A stretch of 46,839 nucleotides of DNA from Aneurinibacillus terranovensis DSM 18919. GTDB taxonomy: Bacteria > Bacillota > Bacilli > Aneurinibacillales > Aneurinibacillaceae. Both the position numbers and the translations under genes were made by a program. Under the pieces are notes generated by a model. The model made no database searches. It had not been told where the DNA came from and saw only the letters and a program-made list of their open reading frames with translations. Location: positions 1 to 46,839 of the forward strand of contig NZ_KE387177.1 of the NCBI RefSeq assembly GCF_000430625.1, given 5' to 3'. The first letter of the stretch is position 1. Every line of letters starts with the position of its first letter. Shown piece by piece: positions 1 to 7,788 of this stretch.

Positions 1-87
1 CTCCAAAACCAAGCGCAGACGTTCCAAATCTCCCAACACTGCAATCTCATTCCACTGAAACAGGTTGAGTTGTGGTATAATAGCCAT
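1..87 (-). CDS. IS transposase, N-terminal fragment cut by window edge
   Basis: Only the first 29 codons are present, because the gene runs off the left edge. The peptide opens MAIIPQLNLFQWNEIAVLG and continues with a DLERLRLVLE segment. This start resembles DDE transposases of the IS4 type that are common in Bacillales, but family assignment from 29 residues is tentative. A GGAGGG ribosome binding site lies about ten bases upstream of the ATG. The start region sits against a long inverted repeat (88-157), as expected near the end of an insertion sequence. The catalytic domain is outside the window, so intactness cannot be judged. Confidence 0.6.
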   Translation of the reverse strand, partial: MAIIPQLNLFQWNEIAVLGDLERLRLVLE

Positions 88-157
88 AACAGGCGACCCT
101 CCGATACTTAAAATTGTTTTCGACAATTCAATTTTACCATGGATGGAGTCGCCTGTT
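88..157. repeat. Inverted repeat next to the transposase start (IS end)
   Basis: The ten bases AACAGGCGAC at 88-97 are exactly complementary to GTCGCCTGTT at 148-157, and weaker pairing continues inward. The arm nearest the gene holds the transposase ribosome binding site (98-103). In a transcript entering from outside, the site would be folded into the stem. This layout is known to limit transposase synthesis in IS10 and IS50. The exact IS terminus was not located. Confidence 0.55.
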
Positions 158-335
158 TACTATTTACTACCATAAAGAGGCTGGGGTGGATTTTCGCTCT
201 GCCTCTTTCTTTTATACATGAAAATGAAGTTTTTCCGCTTTTTTTGGGGGTAAAAATTTTTCTCCTGTATCTTTCAGCCCTTGTCCTGTCCGGCTTGCAG
301 GACATCGCAATTAGCTCTATAGCCTACTCTTCATT

Positions 336-1451
336 TTACAGCCTCATTAGCGTTTTCGGAAAAGAGGTCAGAACATCGGGTCCGCTGTCTGTGGCAAGCA
401 CGTCGTCTTCGATTCGCACCCCGCCTACCCCTGGGATGTAAATACCCGGTTCGATCGTAAAGGTCATGCCGGGCACAATCTTATCCATATTCTCGCCGTG
501 TATGGACGGATATTCATGCACCTCAAGGCCCAGCCCGTGCCCGACACGGTGCGTAAAATACGGGCCGTACCCGGCGTCTTCGATAATCCGCCGCGCCGTG
601 CGGTCCAGCTCCGCCAGTGTCCCGCCAGTGCGAACGGCCGCGATGGCCGCTTCTTCCGCCGCAAGAACTGTATGATAAATCTTTTCCATTTCAGCCGTCG
701 GTTCACCGATTACAAATGTGCGCGTAATATCGGAACAAAATCCGTCTTTAAATACCCCCATGTCGATTAAAAGGAACTCTCCCTCTTTTATTTTCGTCAT
801 CCCCGGGGTTCCGTGGGGCAGCGCCGAATTCGCGCCGGCCAGCACAGTCGTGCCAAAAGCGGGATAATCCGCGCCTTTTTTCTTCATCAGATACTCCAGT
901 TCAGCTACCAGGTCAACCTCTGTCATGCCAACCCGGACCCGTTTTAACCCTTCGGCCATCACTTCCTCAATTAACCGGACGGCAATTTTTATCCGGCTTA
1001 TTTGGTCCGGGGTTTTTCGGCTGCGCAGTTCAGCTATCATGTTTCCAATATTAAAAAGCGATAGGCCAGAAAACGAATTGTGCAACTGCTCAGCCTGACT
1101 TAAACGTAAGTAGTCTTTTTCCACCGCCAATTTTTTAATAGAGGACCCGCCTGTTTTCTGCAGAATCTGGTAAGGGTTATCAGTATCAGCTACCGGGATA
1201 ACTTTTATATCCGGGTTTTGACTACCCGAATTTGCACCTAACACTGCTTCGGCATTATCTTTTTCAAGAGACGGCACATACAGCGCCACGGCACCGTCTT
1301 TATCCAGTAAAAGTCCCAAAAACCGCTCATGCGGGTCACATACAAACCCGGTGCTAAACGCGACGGATATAGGGGAAGTCAAAAGCGCCGCATCCCATCC
1401 GTTGTTCCTGATTTCATCTTTGATTTTAGTAATTTGTGTGTGATCCTTCAT
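336..1451 (-). CDS. Xaa-Pro peptidase, M24 family
   Basis: This is a cytoplasmic metallopeptidase of the pita-bread fold (M24B), which removes N-terminal residues ahead of proline or splits Xaa-Pro dipeptides. Its 371 residues match the usual length of YqhT/PepQ-type enzymes. The N-terminal creatinase-like domain covers about residues 1-130. The metal ligands of the C-terminal domain are visible in order: Asp in LLIDMG, Asp in SDITRTF, His in GHGLGLEVHE, Glu in TIEPGIY and Glu in RIEDDV. The ATG is preceded by AGGAAG at good spacing. The gene lies alone between an IS end and a 387-base intergenic region, at the place where lepA would be expected after yqxA in B. subtilis. Substrate preference (dipeptidase or aminopeptidase P) is not resolved. 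Confidence 0.92.
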   Translation of the reverse strand: MKDHTQITKIKDEIRNNGWDAALLTSPISVAFSTGFVCDPHERFLGLLLDKDGAVALYVPSLEKDNAEAVLGANSGSQNPDIKVIPVADTDNPYQILQKTGGSSIKKLAVEKDYLRLSQAEQLHNSFSGLSLFNIGNMIAELRSRKTPDQISRIKIAVRLIEEVMAEGLKRVRVGMTEVDLVAELEYLMKKKGADYPAFGTTVLAGANSALPHGTPGMTKIKEGEFLLIDMGVFKDGFCSDITRTFVIGEPTAEMEKIYHTVLAAEEAAIAAVRTGGTLAELDRTARRIIEDAGYGPYFTHRVGHGLGLEVHEYPSIHGENMDKIVPGMTFTIEPGIYIPGVGGVRIEDDVLATDSGPDVLTSFPKTLMRL

Positions 1452-1838
1452 TTTTGTTCTTCCTCTCTATCTTCAGTTGGGTATGTACTTTAATTCCCTA
1501 CACTCCGGAAAATGTCCTTTTTTCATGCTTTCGCCAATCCTGTACACGATCAATTGAATTACTCATGGTTTCATGAGAAGTCACAAATGTGTCTCCTCAT
1601 GAAACTAATGGGCACTAATTTTTAATTGATAATAATTTCTACATAAATGGGGATAATTACATTAACCATTTGCAATTCACATTATTAAATCCATTTAAAG
1701 GTTGATGAAATTTAATGAACACATTCGAAAATTTGTGGACGATGTTAGTTGCCACAGAACATTTTATGAATAGCGAAGATGTATCTTCCCCTTGCGCATT
1801 CTGGACGGCTTTCTTTTGCCTGCACTTTCGTTATGTCC
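1452..1838. other. Gene-free stretch with one hairpin
   Basis: No convincing gene was found in these 387 A+T-rich bases. One inverted repeat stands out: GTTTCATGAG at 1568-1577 pairs with CTCATGAAAC at 1596-1605, with an inner CACAAATGTG at 1582-1591. No T-run follows on either strand, so it is unlikely to be an intrinsic terminator. It may be an operator for the peptidase gene. A 68-codon frame at 1715-1921 overlaps yqxA and lacks coding character. Confidence 0.5.
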
Positions 1839-2150
1839 TTATAGTTTTTTCATTAGCCATTCGAGTGCTTGACGTGTATTCGTCGTCACCCAATCCCTCA
1901 TCGTGCTGCCGATATTGGTGAGCAAGTTGCCAGGGTAGACAGCAAGCACTCTATTTTCCCCGTTGACTTGTCTCCCAAAGACCTCGACCTCAATCTTGCC
2001 CTGGTCTACCTTTTTTATTTGAAAAGCTTTTGTCGATTGATAAGGTGCGCCTTCAATTCGCTCAATTCCGCTCTGCGCAACATTGATTCCTGTCATAATT
2101 CCAACAAACATGACGACGACTAATGAGAAAAATACAGCGCTGAATTTCAA
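1839..2150 (-). CDS. yqxA: YqxA family small membrane protein (DUF3679)
   Basis: This short protein of about 103 residues has one N-terminal membrane helix (FSAVFFSLVVVMFVGIM) followed by a soluble part. It is assigned to the YqxA/DUF3679 family from its position directly after spoIIP, as in B. subtilis, and from its size and topology; sequence resemblance alone would be weak evidence. A TTG start at 2150 is preferred because GGAGGAGC lies seven bases upstream. A GTG at 2168 would overlap the spoIIP stop codon but has no comparable ribosome binding site. It is probably co-transcribed with spoIIP during sporulation. Its function is not established. Confidence 0.75.
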   Translation of the reverse strand: MKFSAVFFSLVVVMFVGIMTGINVAQSGIERIEGAPYQSTKAFQIKKVDQGKIEVEVFGRQVNGENRVLAVYPGNLLTNIGSTMRDWVTTNTRQALEWLMKKL

Positions 2151-2164
2151 GGCAGCTCCTCCAA

Positions 2165-3319
2165 TCACGCGGTTTTTGCTTTACCCTTTGTGTTCACTTT
2201 CTCGGCGTTGAGGTACACCTCTGCAATTACCTTCGCCAGGGCATCCGCCGTCCGGTAACACTCTTCCATCGTATTATCCACTCCACCTACCTCTATAAGA
2301 ATGGCATGCGGAGAAACGGATTGATTGTATTCAGCATTGCCATATTTTTTGCCAAATATCCCCTTCGAGAGCCCAGGATATTGATTCTCAAGTTTGTCGT
2401 TAATCTGTTTTGCGAATTGCTCATTTTCCTCCCAATTTTTATTTCTCATCCCAATAACAAAATTTACCCGCGCATACGTTTGGCCCCTGATTGTAGTCGT
2501 TGTTGAATTTCGTCTGAGGGAATCGCGGTGGATATCGATAAAATAGGTAAGATTATGGTTCGTGGCCATCGCCTCTCTGATAGTCTGAATAGATTGCGCG
2601 TATGACAGGCTGTAGGAAAGATTCTTTTCCTTTAAAATTTTCACATAATCAATGGTGCTTACCTGCGTCCCAATCCCTTCTTTTTCGAGCTGAGCCGCCA
2701 GGTGCTTACTGATATACGTGACATTTATTTTTGCACTCATCGCTAAATCCGGATTGTTCTGAACCTCGTCTTTGGGCAGTTCCGGCAGGAACGATTCCCG
2801 ATCATGCGTATTATAAATAAAGATTACTTTTTTTCCGTTTGTTGTTATCGTAGGCGGCGAATTGTCAGGAGGCGAATCGTCCTGAAGCGCCTGCGGCGGC
2901 GGCGGAGATTCAATCGGCAAATCCGCCAGGCCAACCCCCTTGCCGGCAACAAGGACGTCCGTGTCAAATAAACTAAACCCGGGCAGTTCATCGCCGATAA
3001 AAGTTCTCGGGTCACCCGCATTAATTCCTGTGACCAATTGAAAAGCAAAACTGGATAGTTTTCTTTGCGATAATTCATCCTGCGGGCTCGCCTGAAAGTA
3101 TGGAATTTCATAACTCATGGCCCGCGCCAGCACACTGCTGGACATCGTAGCGCTGATTTTTCCAACCTGTTCGGAAGACAGGCCCCGGCTGGACGGGGAA
3201 GCAAAAAGAAATCCGATTAAAATAAAAACAATCGCAGTACCGAGGGACAAAATAACAAAACTTCGTTCGACGTTTGCATTGTTCAGACTAATAATAAGGC
3301 CGCGATTTTTACCACGCAC
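2165..3319 (-). CDS. spoIIP: Stage II sporulation protein P
   Basis: SpoIIP is the membrane-anchored peptidoglycan amidase/endopeptidase that acts with SpoIID and SpoIIM to thin the septal wall during engulfment. The 384-residue product has an N-terminal membrane anchor (about 18-40), a proline-rich linker (near residue 140) and the C-terminal SpoIIP domain. Likely zinc or catalytic residues are visible: His in IYNTHDRESF, His in FIDIHRDSL and Glu in the ILIEVGGVDNTMEE segment. Translation starts at GTG with AGGAAAGG just upstream. The gene lies between gpr and yqxA, the B. subtilis arrangement. I could not identify a sporulation promoter with confidence in the 192 bases upstream. Confidence 0.95.
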   Translation of the reverse strand: MRGKNRGLIISLNNANVERSFVILSLGTAIVFILIGFLFASPSSRGLSSEQVGKISATMSSSVLARAMSYEIPYFQASPQDELSQRKLSSFAFQLVTGINAGDPRTFIGDELPGFSLFDTDVLVAGKGVGLADLPIESPPPPQALQDDSPPDNSPPTITTNGKKVIFIYNTHDRESFLPELPKDEVQNNPDLAMSAKINVTYISKHLAAQLEKEGIGTQVSTIDYVKILKEKNLSYSLSYAQSIQTIREAMATNHNLTYFIDIHRDSLRRNSTTTTIRGQTYARVNFVIGMRNKNWEENEQFAKQINDKLENQYPGLSKGIFGKKYGNAEYNQSVSPHAILIEVGGVDNTMEECYRTADALAKVIAEVYLNAEKVNTKGKAKTA

Positions 3320-3511
3320 TGTATCCTTTCCTTTCTCTCCTGCTGTGAGGTTTGTCCTTTTATTCCGCTTCTATAAAACCATATGAGAGAGAAAGGGCGA
3401 TGATGCATCCGATTTGCTTTTATTTTTGCGAGTTTTCTCTTGCAGGGAAGACCTCTCAAAAAATAACAACGCTCCATTCCATTGCGCGCACCCGCTTAGT
3501 TTAACGTCCGC

Positions 3512-4624
3512 TCAATGCGTATAAGCCGACACGTTATCCATGTCGATCGCGGAGTGAAGGGCGGCGTTCAGGCCGTTGGCTACGATGTTGGCAATGTCCT
3601 CTACGTAATCGTCCACTTCTTTCGGCGTCACAATCAGATTATGGCCCAGCGGCGCCAATACTTCGTAAATGAGCGCACGTTTCTTCTGTTCATCCAGCTC
3701 ACCGACTAGACCCAGTAACAATTTCCTGTCCTGTTCATTTGGCATATCTTCCTCCGTGATTTTCCTTGTATTTCCAGTCAGGCGAAAACCTTGGGGAACA
3801 AGCCGGCCAGCGGCCTTTGGATGGCGGGCCTCGTTTACCTGCCGTCCGAGATGGCCGAGCAGATAGGTCATGGCATCGTGTACGATGGTTGCTGCCTCTA
3901 CTACGGTTGGGATGCCAACAGCGATAACCGGAATGCCAAGCGTCTCCTTATTCAGCGGCTTCCGCTTATTTCCTACCCCCGAACCCGGACTAATGCCGGT
4001 ATCAGCAATTTGAATCGTAGTGTTCACTCTATCCAGCGACCTGGATGCGAGTGCATCTATCGCAATAATAAAATCCGGTTCAGCTTTCTCCATCACTCCA
4101 TAGACGATTTCACTCGTCTCAATGCCGGTAATCCCGAGCACACCCGGTGAAATCGCGCTAACCGGCCTGTATCCTTCCTCCACCTGCTCCGGCATTAATT
4201 TAAAAAGATGGCGTGTGACCAGCACATTTTCAACGACCATCGGACCGACAGCGTCAGGAGTTACGTTCCAGTTTCCTAGACCAACAATAAGTGCCCCTGC
4301 ATCCTCCCGAATCCCCAGTTCTTTTAAAAACCGGTGAAACTCATGGGCAAAGCGTCTGGTCACGCGGTTCTGCAATTCCGTATCCTGCGTGCGAAGTCCG
4401 GGTATTTCAAGAGAAACATAGCGCCCGGGCAATTTACCGATGGCCTCGGCTCCTTCTGCCGTGAGAATTTCAATCCGGGACACAGTAATCCCGTTATCCT
4501 CTTCCGTCTCATACCTGACTCCGTTGATTTCTTTCGCACCTGTGGATTCATTCGTAAGTTCTCTCGCTTCTACCGCAAGATCGGTTCGTACTCCATACCT
4601 GCTTAAATCAAGCTTTTCTTCCAT
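3512..4624 (-). CDS. gpr: Germination protease GPR
   Basis: GPR degrades the small acid-soluble DNA-protecting proteins during the first minutes of spore germination. It is made as an inactive zymogen in the forespore and loses a short N-terminal propeptide by self-cleavage. The 370 residues are full length. The start ([20 protein letters not shown]) and the end (AYTH) match the Bacillus family closely. The aspartates thought to be catalytic in this A25 family appear in VTPDAVGP and IAIDALASR. The gene is read leftward, away from rpsT, and heads the spore cluster ahead of spoIIP and yqxA. The family is normally driven by sigma-G, but no unambiguous sigma-G promoter was found here. Confidence 0.97.
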   Translation of the reverse strand: MEEKLDLSRYGVRTDLAVEARELTNESTGAKEINGVRYETEEDNGITVSRIEILTAEGAEAIGKLPGRYVSLEIPGLRTQDTELQNRVTRRFAHEFHRFLKELGIREDAGALIVGLGNWNVTPDAVGPMVVENVLVTRHLFKLMPEQVEEGYRPVSAISPGVLGITGIETSEIVYGVMEKAEPDFIIAIDALASRSLDRVNTTIQIADTGISPGSGVGNKRKPLNKETLGIPVIAVGIPTVVEAATIVHDAMTYLLGHLGRQVNEARHPKAAGRLVPQGFRLTGNTRKITEEDMPNEQDRKLLLGLVGELDEQKKRALIYEVLAPLGHNLIVTPKEVDDYVEDIANIVANGLNAALHSAIDMDNVSAYTH

Positions 4625-4683
4625 GCGATCACCTCGTTTTCATCGTTTCCACTTGAATATTGCTTTATACTAAAAAAACATGG

Positions 4684-4713
4684 TTGCAAATATGACGTCC
4701 CTCATGGTATAAT
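4684..4713 (+). promoter_or_regulatory. rpsT promoter
   Basis: A -35 box TTGCAA (4684-4689) and a -10 box TATAAT (4708-4713) are separated by 18 bases, with an extended -10 TGG just before the hexamer. The gene starts 52 bases downstream. This is a strong sigma-A type promoter, fitting a ribosomal protein gene. Confidence 0.85.
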
Positions 4714-4764
4714 TTCCTTTGTTCACTTTATAGAAGTTTCGGATGCACCAAGGAGGTGAATCTA

Positions 4765-5031
4765 ATGCCAAATATTAAATCTGCAATTAAGCGTACAAAA
4801 ACAATTGAAAAACGCCGTGCGCACCGCGCCGCTCAAAAGTCTGCTCTTCGTACAGCTGTTAAAGGAGTAGAAACTGCAGTTCTTTCCGGCAGCATGGAAG
4901 AGGCTAAAGCTGCTCTTAAAGAAGCGAGCAAGCGTTTGGACAAAGCAGTAACCAAGGGATTGATCCACAAAAACGCAGCTTCCCGCAAGAAGTCTCGTTT
5001 GGCTAAAAAGGTTAACGGCATGTCCGCCTAA
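4765..5031 (+). CDS. rpsT: 30S ribosomal protein S20
   Basis: S20 binds 16S rRNA early in 30S assembly. The 88-residue product begins [18 protein letters not shown] and is rich in Lys, Arg and Ala throughout, as in the family, with the conserved tail [15 protein letters not shown]. The ATG at 4765 follows GGAGGTGAATCTA. A longer GTG start at 4756 would lie inside that ribosome binding site and is rejected. It is a monocistronic gene with its own strong promoter and a clear terminator, divergent from gpr as in B. subtilis. In B. subtilis holA follows on the opposite strand; here a biotin operon has been placed between them. Confidence 0.98.
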   Translation: MPNIKSAIKRTKTIEKRRAHRAAQKSALRTAVKGVETAVLSGSMEEAKAALKEASKRLDKAVTKGLIHKNAASRKKSRLAKKVNGMSA

Positions 5032-5056
5032 TCATATATGAATGCATTCATATGAA

Positions 5057-5088
5057 GAAAAAGCGACCAATTAATTGGTCGCTTTTTC
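5057..5088 (+). terminator. rpsT terminator
   Basis: GAAAAAGCGACCAA (5057-5070) pairs perfectly with TTGGTCGCTTTTTC (5075-5088) around a TTAA loop. The stem ends in a T-run, 25 bases after the rpsT stop codon. Confidence 0.9.
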
Positions 5089-5162
5089 TCTGCGTATAGA
5101 GAAATCGAGCGTCTTTCTGCACGCAGCAAATGATTGTTTTTTTTGAACCAGTATCCTTTTTC

Positions 5163-5191
5163 TTGACAGATGGATAGAGCCATGGTTAGAT
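5163..5191 (+). promoter_or_regulatory. Biotin operon promoter
   Basis: A consensus -35 TTGACA (5163-5168) is followed after 17 bases by TTAGAT (5186-5191), with an extended TGG just before it. The predicted transcription start falls at the left edge of the BirA operator. Confidence 0.7.
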
Positions 5192-5200
5192 AAAATCGAT

Positions 5201-5231
5201 ATGTTAACTTAATAATAAGTTTGGTTAACAA
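5201..5231 (+). promoter_or_regulatory. BirA (biotin repressor) operator
   Basis: ATGTTAAC (5201-5208) and GTTAACAA (5224-5231) form a perfect TGTTAAC / GTTAACA inverted repeat with a 15-base spacer. This is the known Firmicutes BirA box architecture. It lies at the predicted start of transcription, so biotinyl-AMP-loaded BirA would block transcription of bioF-bioH-bioC when biotin is plentiful. Confidence 0.88.
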
Positions 5232-5268
5232 AAATCAAATAGTAAAGGAACGGTTGGGGGGGAGCGTA

Positions 5269-6465
5269 ATGAAAGTTGGAAAGCAGTTGAACTGGGAAGA
5301 GGAAATCAACGCAGAACTTTACCGTTTAGAGGAAATTTCTCAAAAGCGCCATCTCATCACAACAAGATTTGCCGAGCAGCCCTGGCTTATGATAAATGGA
5401 CGTAAGATGCTGAATCTTGCTTCTAATAACTATCTAGGGTATGCAGGGGATGAACGATTGAAAAAATCAATGATTGAAGCGGTAAACACATACGGTGCAG
5501 GAGCAACAGCATCACGCTTAATTGTTGGTAATCATCCGCTTTATGAGAAAGCGGAAACAGCGCTCGTTAATTGGAAGAAGGCAGAAGCAGGGATTATTAT
5601 CAACAACGGCTATACTGCGAATCTAGGGATTATTTCTGCACTGCTGCGCCGTGATGATTTTGTTTTTAGCGATAAGCTGAACCACGCAAGCATTGTCGAC
5701 GGCGCTGTCTTAAGCCGTGCGAAGCACCAACGCTATCGGCATCATGATTTAAATCATTTAGAAGCACTATTAAAAAAAGCACCGACAGAAAAACGAAAGC
5801 TAATCGTGACAGATACTATCTTCAGCATGGATGGTGATCTCGCTCATCTTAAAGAGATTGTTGTGTTAAAGGAAAGGTATAACGCGATTTTAATGATTGA
5901 TGAAGCACACGCAAGCGGCATCTATGGCAAAAACGGGGAAGGTTATGCCCATCACCTCAATCTTCAGAACAAAGTAGATATTCAAATGGGAACATTCAGC
6001 AAAGCGCTCGGTTCATTCGGCGCCTATGTTGTCGGGAAAAAGTGGCTCATAGACTATTTAACGAACCGAATGCGCGGGTTCATTTATTCAACGGCACTTC
6101 CTCCTGCCATACTCGGTGCTGCAAAAGCTGCGATTGAAATTGTGCAAGAAGAACCGGAACGTCGTACACTGCTCCAAACGCATGCCGAGTATTTTAGAGA
6201 ATCATTGATGGATTACGGGTTTAATATTTGTGGAAGTCAGTCACAAATTGTGCCAATTATAATTGGAGAAAACGAAAAAACTATGAAGTTTGCCGGGTGT
6301 CTGCAGAAAGAAGGAATTGCTGCTATTCCTGTCAGGCCACCTACCGTTCCTGAAAATGAAGGGAGAATTCGTTTTACCGTGACAGCTGTCCATGTGAAAC
6401 AAGATCTTGATTGGGCAATTAAAAAAATTGCTCTTGTTGGAAAAGAGATGGGGGTGATTGGATGA
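5269..6465 (+). CDS. bioF: 8-amino-7-oxononanoate synthase
   Basis: BioF is a PLP enzyme that condenses pimeloyl-ACP (or pimeloyl-CoA) with alanine, the first step in building the biotin rings. The 398-residue product has the alpha-oxoamine synthase signature: LASNNYLGY near the N-terminus, the DEAHASGIYG segment that positions PLP, and the lysine in TFSKALGSFG (about Lys245) that forms the Schiff base. The ATG at 5269 follows a run of seven G and GAG; an upstream TTG at 5221 lies inside the BirA operator and is rejected. It is first in a BirA-controlled operon and its stop overlaps the bioH start. Base composition seems more A+T-rich than the flanking com and spore genes. Confidence 0.95.
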   Translation: MKVGKQLNWEEEINAELYRLEEISQKRHLITTRFAEQPWLMINGRKMLNLASNNYLGYAGDERLKKSMIEAVNTYGAGATASRLIVGNHPLYEKAETALVNWKKAEAGIIINNGYTANLGIISALLRRDDFVFSDKLNHASIVDGAVLSRAKHQRYRHHDLNHLEALLKKAPTEKRKLIVTDTIFSMDGDLAHLKEIVVLKERYNAILMIDEAHASGIYGKNGEGYAHHLNLQNKVDIQMGTFSKALGSFGAYVVGKKWLIDYLTNRMRGFIYSTALPPAILGAAKAAIEIVQEEPERRTLLQTHAEYFRESLMDYGFNICGSQSQIVPIIIGENEKTMKFAGCLQKEGIAAIPVRPPTVPENEGRIRFTVTAVHVKQDLDWAIKKIALVGKEMGVIG

Positions 6466-6929
6466 AACAGTTGCATCTAGTGATGCTTCCTGGTTGGAGA
6501 ATGGAAAAGGCAGCGTTTCAACCGTTAATCGAGCCACTCTCTGAAGTATTTCAGCTTTTATTTGTAGAATGGAGAGGCGTGAAAGCTCCAAGTGATTTTA
6601 AAGAGCGGGTCATAAAAAAAATCATTTCTGTTGGGGAGCCTGTTTTTTTACTTGGTTGGTCATTAGGATCACTTGCGGCACTTGAAATTGCAAGTACATA
6701 TCCCAAAAGCATAAAGGGTCTTATACTGATTGGCGGAACGAGTCGTTTTACGAGCGGTGAACAATATCCGTTTGGCTGGCATCCGCGCATTCTTGAGCGT
6801 ATGAAAAAGCAAATGCAGCAGAACAAGGAGAAGACACTTACTGTTTTTTACGAAGCGATGTTTTCTGGGACCGGAAAGGAAGAAGGTTTAAAAAGTTTGC
6901 GCAAAAGGGAGTGTACTCATGATCGATAA
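6462..6929 (+). pseudogene. bioH: BioH-like pimeloyl-ACP methyl ester esterase, 3' part deleted
   Basis: Intact BioH-type enzymes are alpha/beta hydrolases of about 240-260 residues that remove the methyl group BioC puts on the growing pimeloyl chain. This frame has only 155 codons. It keeps the N-terminal core (HLVMLPGWRMEK) and the nucleophile elbow LGWSLGS (Ser67), and the sequence runs on normally to about residue 143. After that only a short tail (KRECTHDR) remains. The family segment that carries the catalytic Asp and His is missing. The 11-base overlap with bioC is intact, which points to an internal in-frame deletion, not a frameshift. The product is probably inactive as an esterase unless it has been repurposed. 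Family membership is clear; loss of function is inferred. Confidence 0.75.
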
Positions 6930-7734
6930 ACAGCTTTTACGAAAGCGGTTCAGTGAACATGCCAAAACATATGATGAGTATGCCAATGTTCAAAAAAAGA
7001 TGGCAAAGGAATTAATTCATTCGCTTTCTAAAAAGAGGTGTGAAGAAAAAATTAATATCCTTGAAATCGGCTGTGGAACTGGTTATTTTACGAATTTATT
7101 ATGTGAAGCATTTCCGAAGGCGAGAATTACCGCTGTTGATTTGGCACCCGGAATGATTAAAATGGCAAAAGAGAAAATGAATGAGGAACGTATTACTTTT
7201 TTATGCGGTGATATTGAAGAAATGACGCTTGAAGGAAGTTATGATTTTATTGTTTCCAACGCAACGTTTCAATGGCTGAATAATCTTCAGACAGTCATTG
7301 AACGGTTATGTCAATTATTAAAGCGGGACGGGAGCCTTTTATTTTCAACGTTTGGAAACAAAACCTTTCACGAGCTTCATACTTCCTATGAACGTACAAA
7401 AGAAAAGCTTCAGCTTCCAATAAGCAGTTCACCAGGACAATCGTTTTACTCTCTTGAAGAGCTATATCAAGTTTGTGAACAGGCACTGATTTCTTCAGCG
7501 GCATTTCCATTTGAAATAACAGGAAGACAACAGCTCGAGCTAGAGTATTTTCAGACGGTACGCGCATTTTTTGCATCAATTAAAAAGATTGGGGCAAATA
7601 ACAGCAACGAAGAAAACTCCTGCCAGCGCCCTTCTTTTTTCCGAGAATTAATCAATACGTACGAAACAAATTATCGGGATGAAACCGGCGTGAAAGCGAC
7701 CTATCATTGTTTATTTATAACTATTACTATATAG
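6919..7734 (+). CDS. bioC: Malonyl-ACP O-methyltransferase BioC
   Basis: BioC methylates malonyl-ACP so that the fatty acid synthesis machinery can accept it and extend it to pimeloyl-ACP methyl ester. The 271-residue product opens with the family start RKRFSEHAKTYDEYANVQKKM, which runs from about residue 8. It has the SAM-binding motif ILEIGCGTGYFT (about 48-59), the acidic loop AVDLAPGM, and the VSNATFQWL segment typical of BioC. The start overlaps the end of the bioH remnant by 11 bases, as in the bioFHC arrangement of Bacillus cereus-type operons. No bioB follows: the next gene, holA, is convergent. bioA, bioB and bioD must therefore lie elsewhere if the pathway is complete. Confidence 0.92.
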   Translation: MIDKQLLRKRFSEHAKTYDEYANVQKKMAKELIHSLSKKRCEEKINILEIGCGTGYFTNLLCEAFPKARITAVDLAPGMIKMAKEKMNEERITFLCGDIEEMTLEGSYDFIVSNATFQWLNNLQTVIERLCQLLKRDGSLLFSTFGNKTFHELHTSYERTKEKLQLPISSSPGQSFYSLEELYQVCEQALISSAAFPFEITGRQQLELEYFQTVRAFFASIKKIGANNSNEENSCQRPSFFRELINTYETNYRDETGVKATYHCLFITITI

Positions 7735-7788
7735 GTTTGAATTGACGTTTTAATACTGCCATCCGATTCGAAGTAGTACACGTTTTTC

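Noticed and set aside
1715-1921. 68-codon plus-strand frame in the intergenic region left of yqxA
   Set aside because: It overlaps the yqxA coding region on the other strand, has no good ribosome binding site and no recognisable sequence.
3320-3511. Possible sporulation (sigma-E/F) promoter before spoIIP
   Set aside because: CATATG-like and GCATC-like boxes occur but spacing and sequence fit no single consensus well.
4625-4700. Possible sigma-G promoter before gpr
   Set aside because: A GTATA-like -35 is visible but no CATNNTA -10 at 17-18 bases, so the call could not be supported although the family is normally sigma-G dependent.
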